The notes under the pieces: model-generated | Database searches by the model: none | What the model was told of the DNA's origin: nothing | Seen by the model: the letters and a program-made list of their open reading frames with translations, nothing else | Shown: piece by piece, positions 12,472-23,230 of the stretch | Numbering within the stretch: position 1 is the stretch's first letter | How the letters are laid out: the number at the start of each line of letters is the position of its first letter | Program-made: the position numbers and the translations under genes | Assembly (NCBI GenBank): GCA_022559845.1 | Contig: JAHNEJ010001279.1 | Coordinates: 62,001 to 126,000, forward strand | Direction: 5' to 3' | Source of the DNA: Amorphophallus konjac | Lineage: Eukaryota > Streptophyta > Magnoliopsida > Alismatales > Araceae | DNA: 64,000 nucleotides

Positions 12472-14091
12472 ATGGACATCATTCTAGATGGGGACCTTTG
12501 TTTTGACGGATCTAGTCCTAATGCCTACCTAAAATGGGAGGCTACCATGGATAAAGACTTTGAGAGGACTTGGGTATATGGACCTGCGAGAGTCCGCAAG
12601 GCCAAGGGACGACTTCAGGGTCAAGCCAAGAGTAAGTGGGAGCACATAGAGGGATTAAGAAGGGTTAGGAGGCAAGAACCCATTTCCTCATGGGAGGAGA
12701 TGAAGGTAGAATTTAGGAAGATCTACAATCCCCAACGTCCCCCTCCCTACTTGGAGAGCCATAGTCCGAGGAGCACTACCACTCCCCCCTTCTCTCCCGA
12801 CCAGTTCAAAGCCGCCATAAAGGCCCGCTACATCTCCCAACCCCCACAACACCCACCACCTCCAACCCCAATCAACACCTCTACACTTTGCTACCCAACC
12901 ACCACCATTCAAACCAAATTGGCCCCCACCCCAACTCCTCCACAACCGGCCGATCCTAAGGGCAAAAGACCCCTAATTGACCCGGTTCCCCCCAGGAGGG
13001 CCACCACTCCCCAACCCAAAGCCACTCAACCAACCCTCGCCATTCAAACCCAAGTGGACAACGTGTCCACCCCTCCACCAAGGCCCATGAGGGCCACCAC
13101 CCAACACAAAATCTCCCATCAAACCCACACCCCACAAGCCTTCATGGTCCCCACCACTACCCCTCCATCGTCCCCTAAGAGGGACACACCTCCCAAAACC
13201 AATCAACCTAAATCCCCTCACCTAACCCACCTTCCACTTCCAACCCCTATCCTACACCAACCTAGCCCACCACTACTTCCACTCCCAAACCAAACCCAAG
13301 TTCGACCTCACTCACCACCCCGGGTGCACCATGCCCCAACCATCATCACCCCATCCCAAAAAGACCTTCCCATTCCCTTGAGAAAGGAGGCCACACCCAC
13401 TCACATAGTAGTTGCTAGCCCAGACCCTCTCCCCACCCATAAGGAAGCCCAGGTTCACACCAATGGTGAGGAAGAGCCTCAACCCTTTGCCACATCAAAT
13501 AGTCCGGATCTTCAAGAGCCACAAACCATCACAAATGGCACTATAATCATAGATGGGCCCCTAGCTAGATGGCTAAAGGAGAGACCAATTCACCCCATGA
13601 CGTCCTATGTCTACCCTCCCATGGAACTAAACCCCCCCATAGTACTCTTCTCCACCTATCGCACCACCATCCAATCATCCTACCAAGTGGAAACTTTAGG
13701 GGATCTTCTTAAGGGCCTAGCATGGCAAATCGAGTTCACTAGCATATTGACCCCTAGAGACGAACAACCTAGGAGCCTTGACCTCCTACATCTTTGTGTC
13801 GGGTCTATCACCTCAATGTGCACCATTGGTTGCTACACTAGTGACCTTCTATTATTCCTCCCCACACCCGATGAGCCCGACCTTCTCCTAAATTTAGAGC
13901 TTCTTATCTCTGGTAGAAAGCCAAGCCCTCCCCTCATGGCCGACCCACCTAGAGATAACTTCGGTCCAATTATGTCATTAGAGGAGGAAGACCCACCACC
14001 ATATTGTAAGGACCTTGAGGTGGATAAGATGGATTTAGAGCTCTTTTTCCTTGGGTACACTTATGATGATCCCTTTGATCCCAACCTATGA
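12472..14091 (+). CDS. E1 gag-like protein, 539 aa, with Pro/Thr-rich linker and unrecognised C-terminal domain
   Basis: Open for 539 codons from ATG 12472, about 150 bp after the primer site. Residues ~1-100 resemble the capsid core of Ty3/Gypsy gag: a 'FDGSSPNAYLKWEATMD' start, a 'GQAKSKWEHI' middle and an 'SSWEEMKVEFRKIYNP' end. Residues ~100-360 are strongly Pro/Thr/His/Gln-rich and low in complexity. Residues ~360-510 look globular ('LARWLKERPIHPMTSY', 'QVETLGDLLKGLAWQIEF') and I do not recognise them. No zinc knuckle is visible. The frame ends at TGA 14089-14091, but the same frame stays open to 14653 and on past E2. The TGA is therefore either a mutation or a stop that was meant to be read through. 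Being open this long is unusual next to the heavily broken E0 genes. Confidence 0.7.
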   Translation: MDIILDGDLCFDGSSPNAYLKWEATMDKDFERTWVYGPARVRKAKGRLQGQAKSKWEHIEGLRRVRRQEPISSWEEMKVEFRKIYNPQRPPPYLESHSPRSTTTPPFSPDQFKAAIKARYISQPPQHPPPPTPINTSTLCYPTTTIQTKLAPTPTPPQPADPKGKRPLIDPVPPRRATTPQPKATQPTLAIQTQVDNVSTPPPRPMRATTQHKISHQTHTPQAFMVPTTTPPSSPKRDTPPKTNQPKSPHLTHLPLPTPILHQPSPPLLPLPNQTQVRPHSPPRVHHAPTIITPSQKDLPIPLRKEATPTHIVVASPDPLPTHKEAQVHTNGEEEPQPFATSNSPDLQEPQTITNGTIIIDGPLARWLKERPIHPMTSYVYPPMELNPPIVLFSTYRTTIQSSYQVETLGDLLKGLAWQIEFTSILTPRDEQPRSLDLLHLCVGSITSMCTIGCYTSDLLLFLPTPDEPDLLLNLELLISGRKPSPPLMADPPRDNFGPIMSLEEEDPPPYCKDLEVDKMDLELFFLGYTYDDPFDPNL

Positions 14092-14653
14092 AAACCTAGA
14101 TACCCTTGTGACCCACCCACATCACTCACCACCCACCTTTTCCTACCCTTACCCACCGTGCTGGACCAAGCCCACCTCTCCCAAGGCTTGGGTTACACCA
14201 TGGGAGTTATAACTTTGGGCAATATACACTTAGAGATTGAGGAAGTGCCCCACTCCGTGATGTCCACCTTCCATGATCCCTTCGACCCTTTCAAGTGGAA
14301 GCTCAAGGACCACCCCACACCCATGCACATGAAAGTCATCTTCGGGATAGGAATGCATGAACCTTGGCATACCGCACCACTTGGCATGATTCATAAGTCG
14401 GGTCCATTCATTCATATCACCCACAGGCCAAGTAGGAAGCATGCGTGGACCATATTCGGATGTAATGGTCCACCTTCATTCATCATTGATCATACGCATG
14501 TTAGGAGCATCTACAGATGTCCGAGTCCCCCGGCATTCATCACCACTTTGTATGATAGGTTCACCTATGGATGCCCCGGCCCACCTAGGTCCATCAAAGT
14601 CTACATGGCAGCATTGCATCATAGGTCTACTTTTGGTTGCCCAGGTCCACCCA
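14092..14653 (+). pseudogene. E1 polyprotein, middle part after the TGA: four-unit Pro/Cys repeat region, cut by E2
   Basis: In frame with the gag-like CDS and open for 187 codons. There is no ATG until 14200, so I read it as continuation of the same polyprotein rather than a separate gene. The last 70 codons hold four spaced repeats of the form (F/Y)xCxxPP ('FGCNGPP', 'YRCPSPP', 'YGCPGPP', 'FGCPGPP'), about 20 residues apart, with variable segments such as 'SFIIDHTHVRS' between. E2 enters at 14653/14654. Removing E2 and one copy of the ACCCA target duplication keeps the frame into 22718. Function unknown. Confidence 0.7.
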
Positions 14654-17600
14654 TGTAAAGTCCCGAAATTTTTATAAATTATTTCTCGAATATTTAAGTA
14701 TTTTCTAGAAATCTTAAAGACCCAAAATGGATCAATAAATAAATATTGGGTTAAATAAATCATTATTAACGCCCAACTATGGTAAACAATTAACCTAGCC
14801 TATTTAAATAAGGTCCAAAAGGTTCAAGGACCAAGCCCATTAAGTTTGACCCATATTCTAGAAAGTTATTTAGCCTATTCACGGATTTTAAGGATAAATA
14901 CCATTTTTATAGATAATTATGTGGATAAACAAATAAAAGAGTTTAAATTAGGTTGAATTCTACACACAGTGGATGTAACGGTCTATCGTGCGACCGCCAC
15001 ATGCATGTAACGCACCAGCACTCGACCATTACACTCTGTAAGTTCCGTGAAGTGAAGAAAGAGCAAAAAGATTAGATTTTTGCTAGTCTATCTCTTAGAG
15101 ATCGAGATGGGAAGACTGGTAGAGGTGTTAAGGACTCTTAGAAGTTGATCTAAGCTTTAACAAGGACTCTAGAATCGATCTAATCATCAAACCCTAGTCA
15201 AAACCCTATAAATAGACCCTAGTTTTGACCAGCGCGACCCCTACTTTGGCTCACGTGGAATCAAGGTAAGGAGTCATAATTTTAGGTAAATTCTTTAGAA
15301 CTTTTTATTTATAATACTTTATACTAATAGCTCTCAAAATTTCATGCTAGGAGATCCACTACACAAGAAGTTAGAAGCTTCCAAAGTTGCTGGTACGACC
15401 TTAGCAACCCAGGAATCTGAGCAAAGGTCCACTGAAGATCAGGGAATTAGATCATCAAAATGAGGTATTTAGGGTTTGATTCTTTAGAACTTTTTGTTCC
15501 CCTTAGTTTCATCTTATTACCCTCAAAATTTCGCGTCCTTAGGTCAAGAGGTTGAAGAGTTAGAGCGACGAGAAGTTGCTCAGAAACCACAAGAAGAGAA
15601 GAACTAGGGCGTGTCTTGCAGTCCCAAATTCGAAGTTTAAAGCCCAGAAAAGAGGTAGGTCATCTCATGAATAGCAAAAACATCATGTTAGGGATAAAAG
15701 CCCTTTGATTTTGATTGATTTCACGCATTCTAGACCATGAATTCCTGTTTTAGTTTGACCTATGCATACATGCATGTCTTGAGCCTTAATCAAAGATAAA
15801 AGATATTATCTTGATCAATTCACTACAACCTATGCATCTAGATAGCATCTATATTTCGTTTCTCATGACTGGAATAATCTAAGTATTTTGATTTCCAGCC
15901 ATGACATATTTTCAGTCTTTTACCTTCTATATCCTGTCAGCAGAAGCTCTGACAGATTAAGGTAAGATCGTCACACGATTGTAATGGCCTTACGATCAGC
16001 TGTCACACCCTCTGTTATGTTTAAATTTCTCTGTTGTCTCTGATCGACAAAAGTCAGTGCGTCACAATACTGTAACGGTCCCATGATAAACCGTCACAGA
16101 TGTATAACGCGTCTATCTTAGACCGTCAGAGTGCTATTTTCTGTCAACCCAAGATAGGACTGAGGACAGTCAAACTTACTTATAAATAATCCTAGTTACC
16201 TAAGTTTTGACATGTTTTCATGACCCTGAGTTTATTAATTGATTCTTGATAGGAAATTGCATGTTTAAAGCATCTTGAGTTATTTTAAGTTATGCTAATT
16301 TCATTGCCTAAACTCTATAGTTTTGAATTTAAACTATGCTTGTCAGTATTGTATTAACGAAGCTTTATAATAGTTCCACATTGTTACACATTCTTTTCTC
16401 TTTTATAGAGTCATTTCTTTAAGTACATGGCATATATTCCGGTATATGACCATTAGTTCACACGTTGCACTATAGGAACATATTTTTGAACTTGAGGACC
16501 TCTCTATTGGATATTCCTTCCAATGTACTAGAAAATCTGGTTTCAAGGCCTCAGTAATTCTCCGCAAGCCTGGGATTCCCACTAGGACGCCGAGTTGGTT
16601 GTACCATGAAAGCCCAATTGTTAGAAAGCACTATCGAAGTTTCTAGTTCTAGATATGTAACGGATCCATATTAGACCGTCATGCTCATATAACGGCCTAA
16701 TATATGACCGTCACATTTACTGAGTCCGTTTTATGTATTTCTGGATTCAGCCATTCTAACGGATCAATGATAGACCGTCACGATCATGTAACGGCCCATT
16801 GATTGACCGTCATAGTTCTTCAGTGTTTTAACCCGAGGTTTGACCCAAGGTTTGATATTCCAAAGTTCCTACATGGATTATTGATGGTCTAGGACTTGTC
16901 ATATTGTTCAAGATACTTAATTTAATTTATGAAAAAATAAGGAATGTACCGTTATGCTACCGAATTATTTCCATGAGCATAACATTGTTTTAAGTCATTC
17001 TTGACCTCGCATTTCTTCATTGAAGCGTTCATTTCATTGAACTATTGTTATCATGAACTTATTTGAACTTGCTATATTATTGGCCATACTTTATTGCTTG
17101 AAACGTGGAAATAGCTTGATTTATACTTTAAGATGCGATCGAGCACTGATTATGTTCAAGGGCTCTATGCTAGTCCCCTCTGTTGATTGCCAGAAACATA
17201 CTATTATAAACAATGGGATATGATGCTACTGGCGTCGCATTGCGCTGGGAGTACTTTCTCTATAAATAAGTGAAGATCCACGGGCATCATGAAAATACTT
17301 GTACATGACTTTCTTGCTTGTTACATGATATTCCACAGAAATTCACCAAATACTTGCTCATAAGCATAAGATGTTTGGGTGATGACTATGTGGTATTGCT
17401 AGTACATTCTCGTTACATTCTTGTTCATGAAGGGCCATATCATGTTCTTGTTACATTCTTGATAGTTCATACTTGCTCATTCTATCTTACATGATCATCG
17501 TGTTACTTTGGTTTAATCGCATGATTGATCGCATTCGCATGATTTTACCTTATTTCTTTAGAGATAAAATGCTAATTACTTAAATATTGCTAATCATGTT

Positions 17601-18006
17601 GATGCGAAGATACCTACTGGGCAAGTGTGCTCATTACCTATTTCCAATCTTTTCAGGAGATAGAAGTGAGTCGGGATCGGATTCGAAATATTCAAGTAGC
17701 GGATCCGAGAGTGAATGAAGAATGAGTGAAGACTTAGGAGAGTTAATATTGTTTAGATTGAGTCTATGTAATTTTCTTATTTCTTGAGTCTAGTATGATG
17801 AAGAAAGTTAAAATAGTGATTGTATTTGAACATTTGATTTGATTATTAAGGAAATAAGTTGAAGATTGTGTAAATATTGTACAATTGCATTTATGTGTGT
17901 GATTATCTTGCGCTCTGATCATTCTTGCTTACAAGAGGCTTACCATGCCAGCTGTTCACGTTCCTCAAGCTAGTCTTCCGCTGTAATAAAGGCTCGGGGC
18001 GTGACA
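14654..18006 (+). repeat. E2 5' LTR
   Basis: 3353 bp from TGTAAAGTCCC to GCGTGACA. It contains palindromic modules (14978-15040, 15970-16135, 16655-16820), a TATA box at 15207, and two intron-like leader units at 15266-15350 and 15465-15542. A block near 16495-16620 is also found in the LTRs of X/Y and in 1752-1860. No gene. Confidence 0.93.
15207..15214 (+). promoter_or_regulatory. TATA box of the E2 5' LTR
   Basis: TATAAATA within AAACCCTATAAATAGACCC, repeated in the 3' LTR at 19913-19920. A splice-donor-like CAAGGTAAGG follows about 55 bp downstream. Confidence 0.75.
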
Positions 18007-18013
18007 GTTAAGT

Positions 18014-18030
18014 TGGTATCAAACCCTAAG
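18014..18030 (+). other. E2 primer binding site (altered)
   Basis: TGGTATCAAACCCTAAG, seven bases after the LTR end. That is the same offset as in E3 and X, whose sites are TGGTATCAGAGTCTAGG and TGGTATCAGAGCCTAGG. Several positions that would pair with initiator tRNA-Met have changed, so priming may be weakened. Confidence 0.75.
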
Positions 18031-18237
18031 TCTCAGGACTTGGGGAAAATAGTTATGTCATAGGATAAGTCTAGGGTTTAAGGACCCCTACCTATGAACT
18101 AAGGAAGAAATTTTCATACCCATGTGAGAATTGGGTAGAACCGGGAATGAGATAGTTATATAGAAATTATCTTAGGGTAAATCTTCCCGACTCTAAATAA
18201 CTAAAATATCCATGATTCTCAGGTACCTTGATTCTTA

Positions 18238-19349
18238 ATGGATCATCGTGTGAAGTAGGACGAGATGCAGCAAACTGTTATGGGACTTACCCAAGCCCTA
18301 CAGATAGTGGCCCAAGCTGGTGGAAGGGCTGGCACGGAGAACTTACACGGCAATTTCTGAAGTTTAAATCCCCCACGATTCTCTGGATCTTCTAACCCAG
18401 ATGAAGCAGAAAATTGGATCAACGAGATGAATCGAATATTTGATGTCATGCAATGCACCGACTAGGAGAAATTTTGACTTGCCACGCTCCAACTCAACAA
18501 GGATGCTCGTACATGGTGGAAATCCATTCCGGCGCCACCTACAGATGCACCTCATACATGGGAGGGTTTTCTTACATTTTTCCGAGCCAAGTACTTCTCC
18601 GAGCATGTGAAGGAGAGGAAGGCTATGGAATTTTCCTCATTAAAACAAGGCACGATGTCCGTGGCAGAGTATGAATTATAATTCTCTCGACTAGCACCTT
18701 ATGCTCCTCACTTGGTAAGCACAGATTTATTGAAAGCCAACCGATTTATGGATGGTTTAAGACCCGGATTTATCCAACAACTTGGAACTCAGAATATCCA
18801 CACCTATACCGAGATGGTTCAAAGAGCGCATCTATGTGAAAGAACCATGGAGAAGGTGGAAAGGCTCCGAGGAGAAAGGTCAAGCCGAAAACATGATAGG
18901 CAAGAAGAGAAAGAAGTGGATGAGGATGAAAACCGTCACGTTAAGAGGTCCCGTGATGGGAACGGTAACGGAAAAAGAAAGGCAAATGGAAATGGAAGGA
19001 ATAAGAAAGTTAAAGAAGAAGAGAGAATGCAAGTCTCCACGGCTTGCTCATTTTGTGAAAAAATTGGGCACTCGGTAGAAGAATGCTAGAAACGTCTCGG
19101 CGCTTCTCTCAAATGTGGAAGTCGGGAACATCGCTTTCTCATGTGTCCTCTCATAATTGAACAATCTTCAAGGGATAACAACGGACGCGGGAAGCGAGGT
19201 CGATTAAATGCCATTCTAGACGAGGAAGGTGAATGTGCTAAAGGTACCCTCTTAACCCATTCGTCTTACGTTAATTTTTTTATACATTAAAATATGTACA
19301 CTCTCCATAAAAACTCATGTTATGAATTTGGGGACCAAATTCTCTTAAG
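18238..19349 (+). pseudogene. gag: E2 gag (degraded)
   Basis: Starts ATG 18238 ('MDHRVK*DEMQQTVMGLTQ') and follows the same plan as E3 gag. The capsid core has 'NPPRFSGSSNPDEAENWI' and 'DARTWWKSIPAPPTDAPHTWE'. Then come 'FRAKYFSEHVKERKAMEF', a charged linker, a CCHC knuckle 'CSFCEKIGHSVEEC' (about 19047-19088) and a second Cys pair 'CLKCGSREH..CP' with one change. In-frame stops: TAG after VK, TGA in 'HGNF*SL', TAG in 'CTD*EKF*', TAA in 'YEL*FS', TAG after 'EEC'. The reading ends near 'EFGDQILLSGGG', which is the polypurine tract read as protein. No protease follows, because the rest of the polyprotein has been deleted. Confidence 0.88.
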
Positions 19350-19359
19350 TGGGGGAGGG
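19347..19359 (+). other. E2 polypurine tract
   Basis: AAGTGGGGGAGGG directly before the 3' LTR start TGTAAAG. It would prime plus-strand DNA. It matches E3's tract (AAGTAGGGGAGGG), which shows that E2's deletion spared the 3' end. Confidence 0.85.
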
Positions 19360-22300
19360 TGTAAAGTCCCGGAATTTTTATAAATTATTTCTAGAATATT
19401 TAAGTATTTTTTTTAAATCTTAAAGACCCAAAATGGATTAATAAATAAATATTAGGTTAAATAAATCATTATTAAGGCCCAACTATGGTAAACAATTAAC
19501 CTAGCCTATTTAAATAAGGTCCAAAAGGTTCAAGGACCAAGCCCATTAAGTTTGACCCATATTCTAGAAAGTTATTTAGCATATTCACGGATTTTAAGGA
19601 TAAATACCATTTTTATAGATAATTATGTGGATAAACAAATAAAAGAGTTTGAATTAGGTTGAATTCCATACATAGTGGATGTAACGGTCTATCATGCGAC
19701 CGCCACATGCATGTAACGCACCAGCATTCGACCGTTACGCTCTCTAAGTTCCATGAAGTGAAGAAAGAGCAAAAAGATTAGATTTTTGCTAGTCTATCTC
19801 TTAGAGATCGAGATGGGAAGACTGGTAGACGTGTTAAGGACTCTTAGAAGTCGATCTAAGCTTTAACAAGGACTCTAGAATTGATCTAATCCTCAAACCC
19901 TAGTCAAAACCCTATAAATAGACCCTAGTTTTGACCTGCACGACCCCTACTTTGGCTCGCATGGAATCAAGGTAAGGAGTCATAATTTCAGGTAAATTCT
20001 TTAGAACTTTTTGTTTATAATACTTTAGACTAATAGCTCTCAAAATTTCGTGCTAGGAGATCAACTACACAAGAAGTTAGAAGCTTCCAAAGTTACAGGT
20101 ACGACCTTAGCAACCCAGGAATCTGAGCAAAGGTCCACTGAAGATCAGGGATTTAGATCATCAAAATGAGATATTTAGGGTTTGATTCTTTAGAACTTTT
20201 TGTTGCCCTTAGTTTCATCTTCTTACCCTCAAAATTTCACGTCCTTAGGTCAAGAGGTTGAGGAGTTAGAGCGACGAGAAGTTGCTAAGAAACCATAGGA
20301 AGAGAAGAACTAGGGCGTGTCTTGCAGTCCCAAACTTGAAGTTTAAAGCCCAGAAAAGAGGTAGGTCATCTCATGAATGGCAAAAACATCATGTTAGGGA
20401 TAAAAGCCCTTTGATTTTGATTGATTTCATGCATTCTAGACCTTGAATTCATGTTTTAGTTTGACCTATGCATACATGCATGTCTTGAGTCTTAATCAAA
20501 GATAAAAGATATTATCTTGATCAATTCACTACAACCTACACATCTAGATAGCCTCTATATTTCGTTTCTCATGACTAGAATATTCTAAGTATTTTGATTT
20601 CCAGCCATGACATATTTTCAGTCTTTTACCTTCTATATCCTGTCTGCGAAAGCTCTGACGAATTAAGCTAAGACTGTCACATGATTGTAACGGCCTTACG
20701 ATCAGCCGTCACACCCTCTGCTATGTTTAAATTTCTCTGTTGTCTCTGACGGACCAAAGCCAGTGCGTCACAATACTGTAACGGTCCCATGATAAACCGT
20801 CACAGATGTATAATGCGTCTGTCTTAGACCGTCAGAGTGTTATTTTCTGTCAACCCAAGACAGGACTGAGGACAGTCAAACTTACTTATAAATAAGCCTA
20901 GTTACCTAAGTTTTAACCTATTTTCATGACCCTGAGTTTATTAATTGATTCTTGATAGGAAATTGCATGTTTAAAGCATCTTGAGTTATTTTAAGTTATG
21001 CTAATTTCATTGCCTAAACTCTATAGTTTTGAATTTAAACTATGATTGTCAGTATTGTATTGACGAAGCTTTATCATGGTTCCACGTCGTTACACATTCT
21101 TTTCTCTTTTATAGAGTCATTTCTTTAAGTACATGGCATATATTCCGATATATGACCATTAGTTCACACTTTGCACTATATGAACATATTCTTGAACTTG
21201 AGGACCTCTCTATTGGATATTCCTTCCAATGGACTAGGAAATCTAGTTTCAAGGCCTCCGTAATTCTCCGTAAGCCTGGGATTCCCACTAGGACGCCGAG
21301 TTGGTTGTACCATGAAAGCCCAATTGTTAGAAAGCACTATCGAAGTTTCTAGTTCTAGATATGTAACGGATCCATATTAGACTGTCATGCTCATATAACG
21401 GCCTAATATATGACCGTCACATTTACTGAGTCCGTTTTATTTATTTCTGGATTCAGCCATTCTAACGGATCAATGATAGACCGTCACGATCATGTAACGG
21501 CCCATTGATTGACCGTCACAGTTCTTGAGTGTTTTAACTCGAGGTTTGACCCAAGGGTTGATATTCCAAAGTTCCTACATGGATTATTGATGGTCTAGGA
21601 CTTGTCATATTGTTCAAGATACTTAATTTAATTTATGAAAAAATAAGGAATGTACCGTTATGCTACCGAATTATTTCCATGAGCATAACCTTGTTTTAAG
21701 TCATTCTTGACCTCACATTTCTTCATTGAAGCATTCATTTCATTGAACTATTGTTATCATGAACTTATTTGAACTTACTATATTATTGGCCATACTTTAT
21801 TACTTGAAACGTAGAAGTAGCTTGATTTATACTTTAAGATGCGATCGAGCACTGATTATGTTCAAGGGCTCTATGCTAGTCCCCTCTGTTGATTGCCAGA
21901 AACATACTATTATAAACAATGGGATATGATGCTACTGGCGTCGCATTGCGCTGGGAGTACTTTCTCTATAAATAAGTGAAGATCCACGGGCATCATGAAA
22001 ATACTTGTACATGACTTTCTTGCTTGTTACATGATATTCCACAGAAATTCACCAAATACTTGCTCATAAGCAAAATATGTTTGGGTGATGACTACGTGGT
22101 ATTACTAGTACATTCTCGTTACATTCTTGTTCATGAAGGGCCATATCATGTTCTTGTTACATTCTTGATAGTTTATACTTGCTCATTCTATCTTACATGA
22201 TCATCGTGTCACTTTTGTTTAATCACATGATTGATCGCATTCGCATGATTTTACCTTATTTCTTTATAGCTAAAATGCTAATTACTTAAATATTGCTAAT

Positions 22301-22712
22301 CATGTTGATGCGAAGATACCTACTGGGCAAGTGTGCCCATTACCTATTTCCAATCTTTTCAGGAGATGGAAGTGAGTCGGGATCGGATTCGGAATATTCA
22401 AGTAGCGGATCCGAGAGTGAATGAAGAATGAGTGAAGACTTAGGAGAGTCTATATTGTTTAGATTGAGTCTACGTAATTTTCTTATTTTTTGAGTCTAGT
22501 ATGATGAAGAAAGTTGAAATAGTTATTGTATTTGAACATTTGATTTGATTATTAAGGAAATAAGTTGAAGATTGCGTAAATATTGTGTAATTACATTTAT
22601 GTGTGTGATTGTCTTGCGCTCTGATCGTTCTTGCTTGCAAGAGACTTACCATGTCGATTGTTCATGTTCCTCGGGCTAGTCTTCCGCTGTAATAAAGGCT
22701 CGGGGCATGACA
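19360..22712 (+). repeat. E2 3' LTR
   Basis: 3353 bp, TGTAAAGTCCCGG to GGCATGACA, collinear with 14654-18006 including palindromic modules (19680-19740, 20660-20840, 21360-21525) and the TATA box (19913). Differences are mostly single-base transitions. Confidence 0.93.
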
Positions 22713-23230
22713 ACCCATCACCCCTAGAATGTCATCATTCACAACATTGCATAGCAACCTTTGCAAGCACATCAACAAGAGCAACGAGGTTTACAAGAAA
22801 TTGGCCGATTCCCACCGCCGCCACCAAGAATTCTGTGTAGGTGATTTAGTGATGGTGAGGACTGAGAGACTATTCCCTGAAAATATCTCAAAATTGAGGT
22901 CTCGTGGAGCAGGTCCTTTCCTGGTTCTGAGGCGCATTGGCGCTAATGCTTATGTGTTAGACCTCCCTGAGGAATACGGAGTAAGCCCCACTTTTAATGT
23001 GGCTGACCTAGTGCCATACAGGGGTCCCACAGTGACACCCAGTGAGGACATCGAGCTTGTTCCATCCCTTGAGAGAGCCCCTACCCATGAGAGAACTCCA
23101 CCAGTCCCGAGAAACCAGCGTGAGCAAGTGGAGCGGATATTGGATGAACATGTCACTACTACCCGGAGCAAGGTATATGAGCGCTATCTAGTTAGGTGGA
23201 AGGGTCAGCCTCCTTCGGATGATTCATGGG
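22713..23230 (+). pseudogene. E1 polyprotein: integrase C-terminal domain plus chromodomain, cut by E3
   Basis: Bases 22713-22717 are the E2 target duplication; from 22718 the frame continues that of 14653. It encodes the end of a chromovirus integrase: 'RRHQEFCVGDLVMVRTERLFP', 'GPFLVLRRIGANAYVLDLPE', 'SPTFNVADLVPY'. A chromodomain follows ('VERILDEHVTTTRS', 'YERYLVRWKGQPPSDDSWV'). No stop occurs before E3 enters at about 23231. The zinc finger and DDE core normally upstream are absent: the sequence passes straight from the Cys/Pro repeats into the C-terminal domain. Chromodomains of this kind direct integration to marked chromatin in chromoviruses. Here it would be fused to gag. Confidence 0.85.

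Larger units (their letters stand above)
14654..22712 (+). mobile_element. E2: gag-only LTR retrotransposon (TR-GAG-like), plus strand, inserted in E1
   Basis: Two 3.35-kb LTRs flank an internal region of only 1353 bp. The target duplication is perfect: ACCCA at 14649-14653 and 22713-22717. The LTRs start TGTAAAGTCCCG and end GGCRTGACA. The internal region holds a primer site, a broken gag and a purine tract, with no trace of protease, RT, RNase H or integrase. LTRs are about 95-97% alike in the stretches I compared by eye, so E2 is more recent than E0. Mobility would have needed enzymes from a relative. E3 is of the same broad Tekay-type branch, judged by gag and LTR likeness. Confidence 0.93.
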
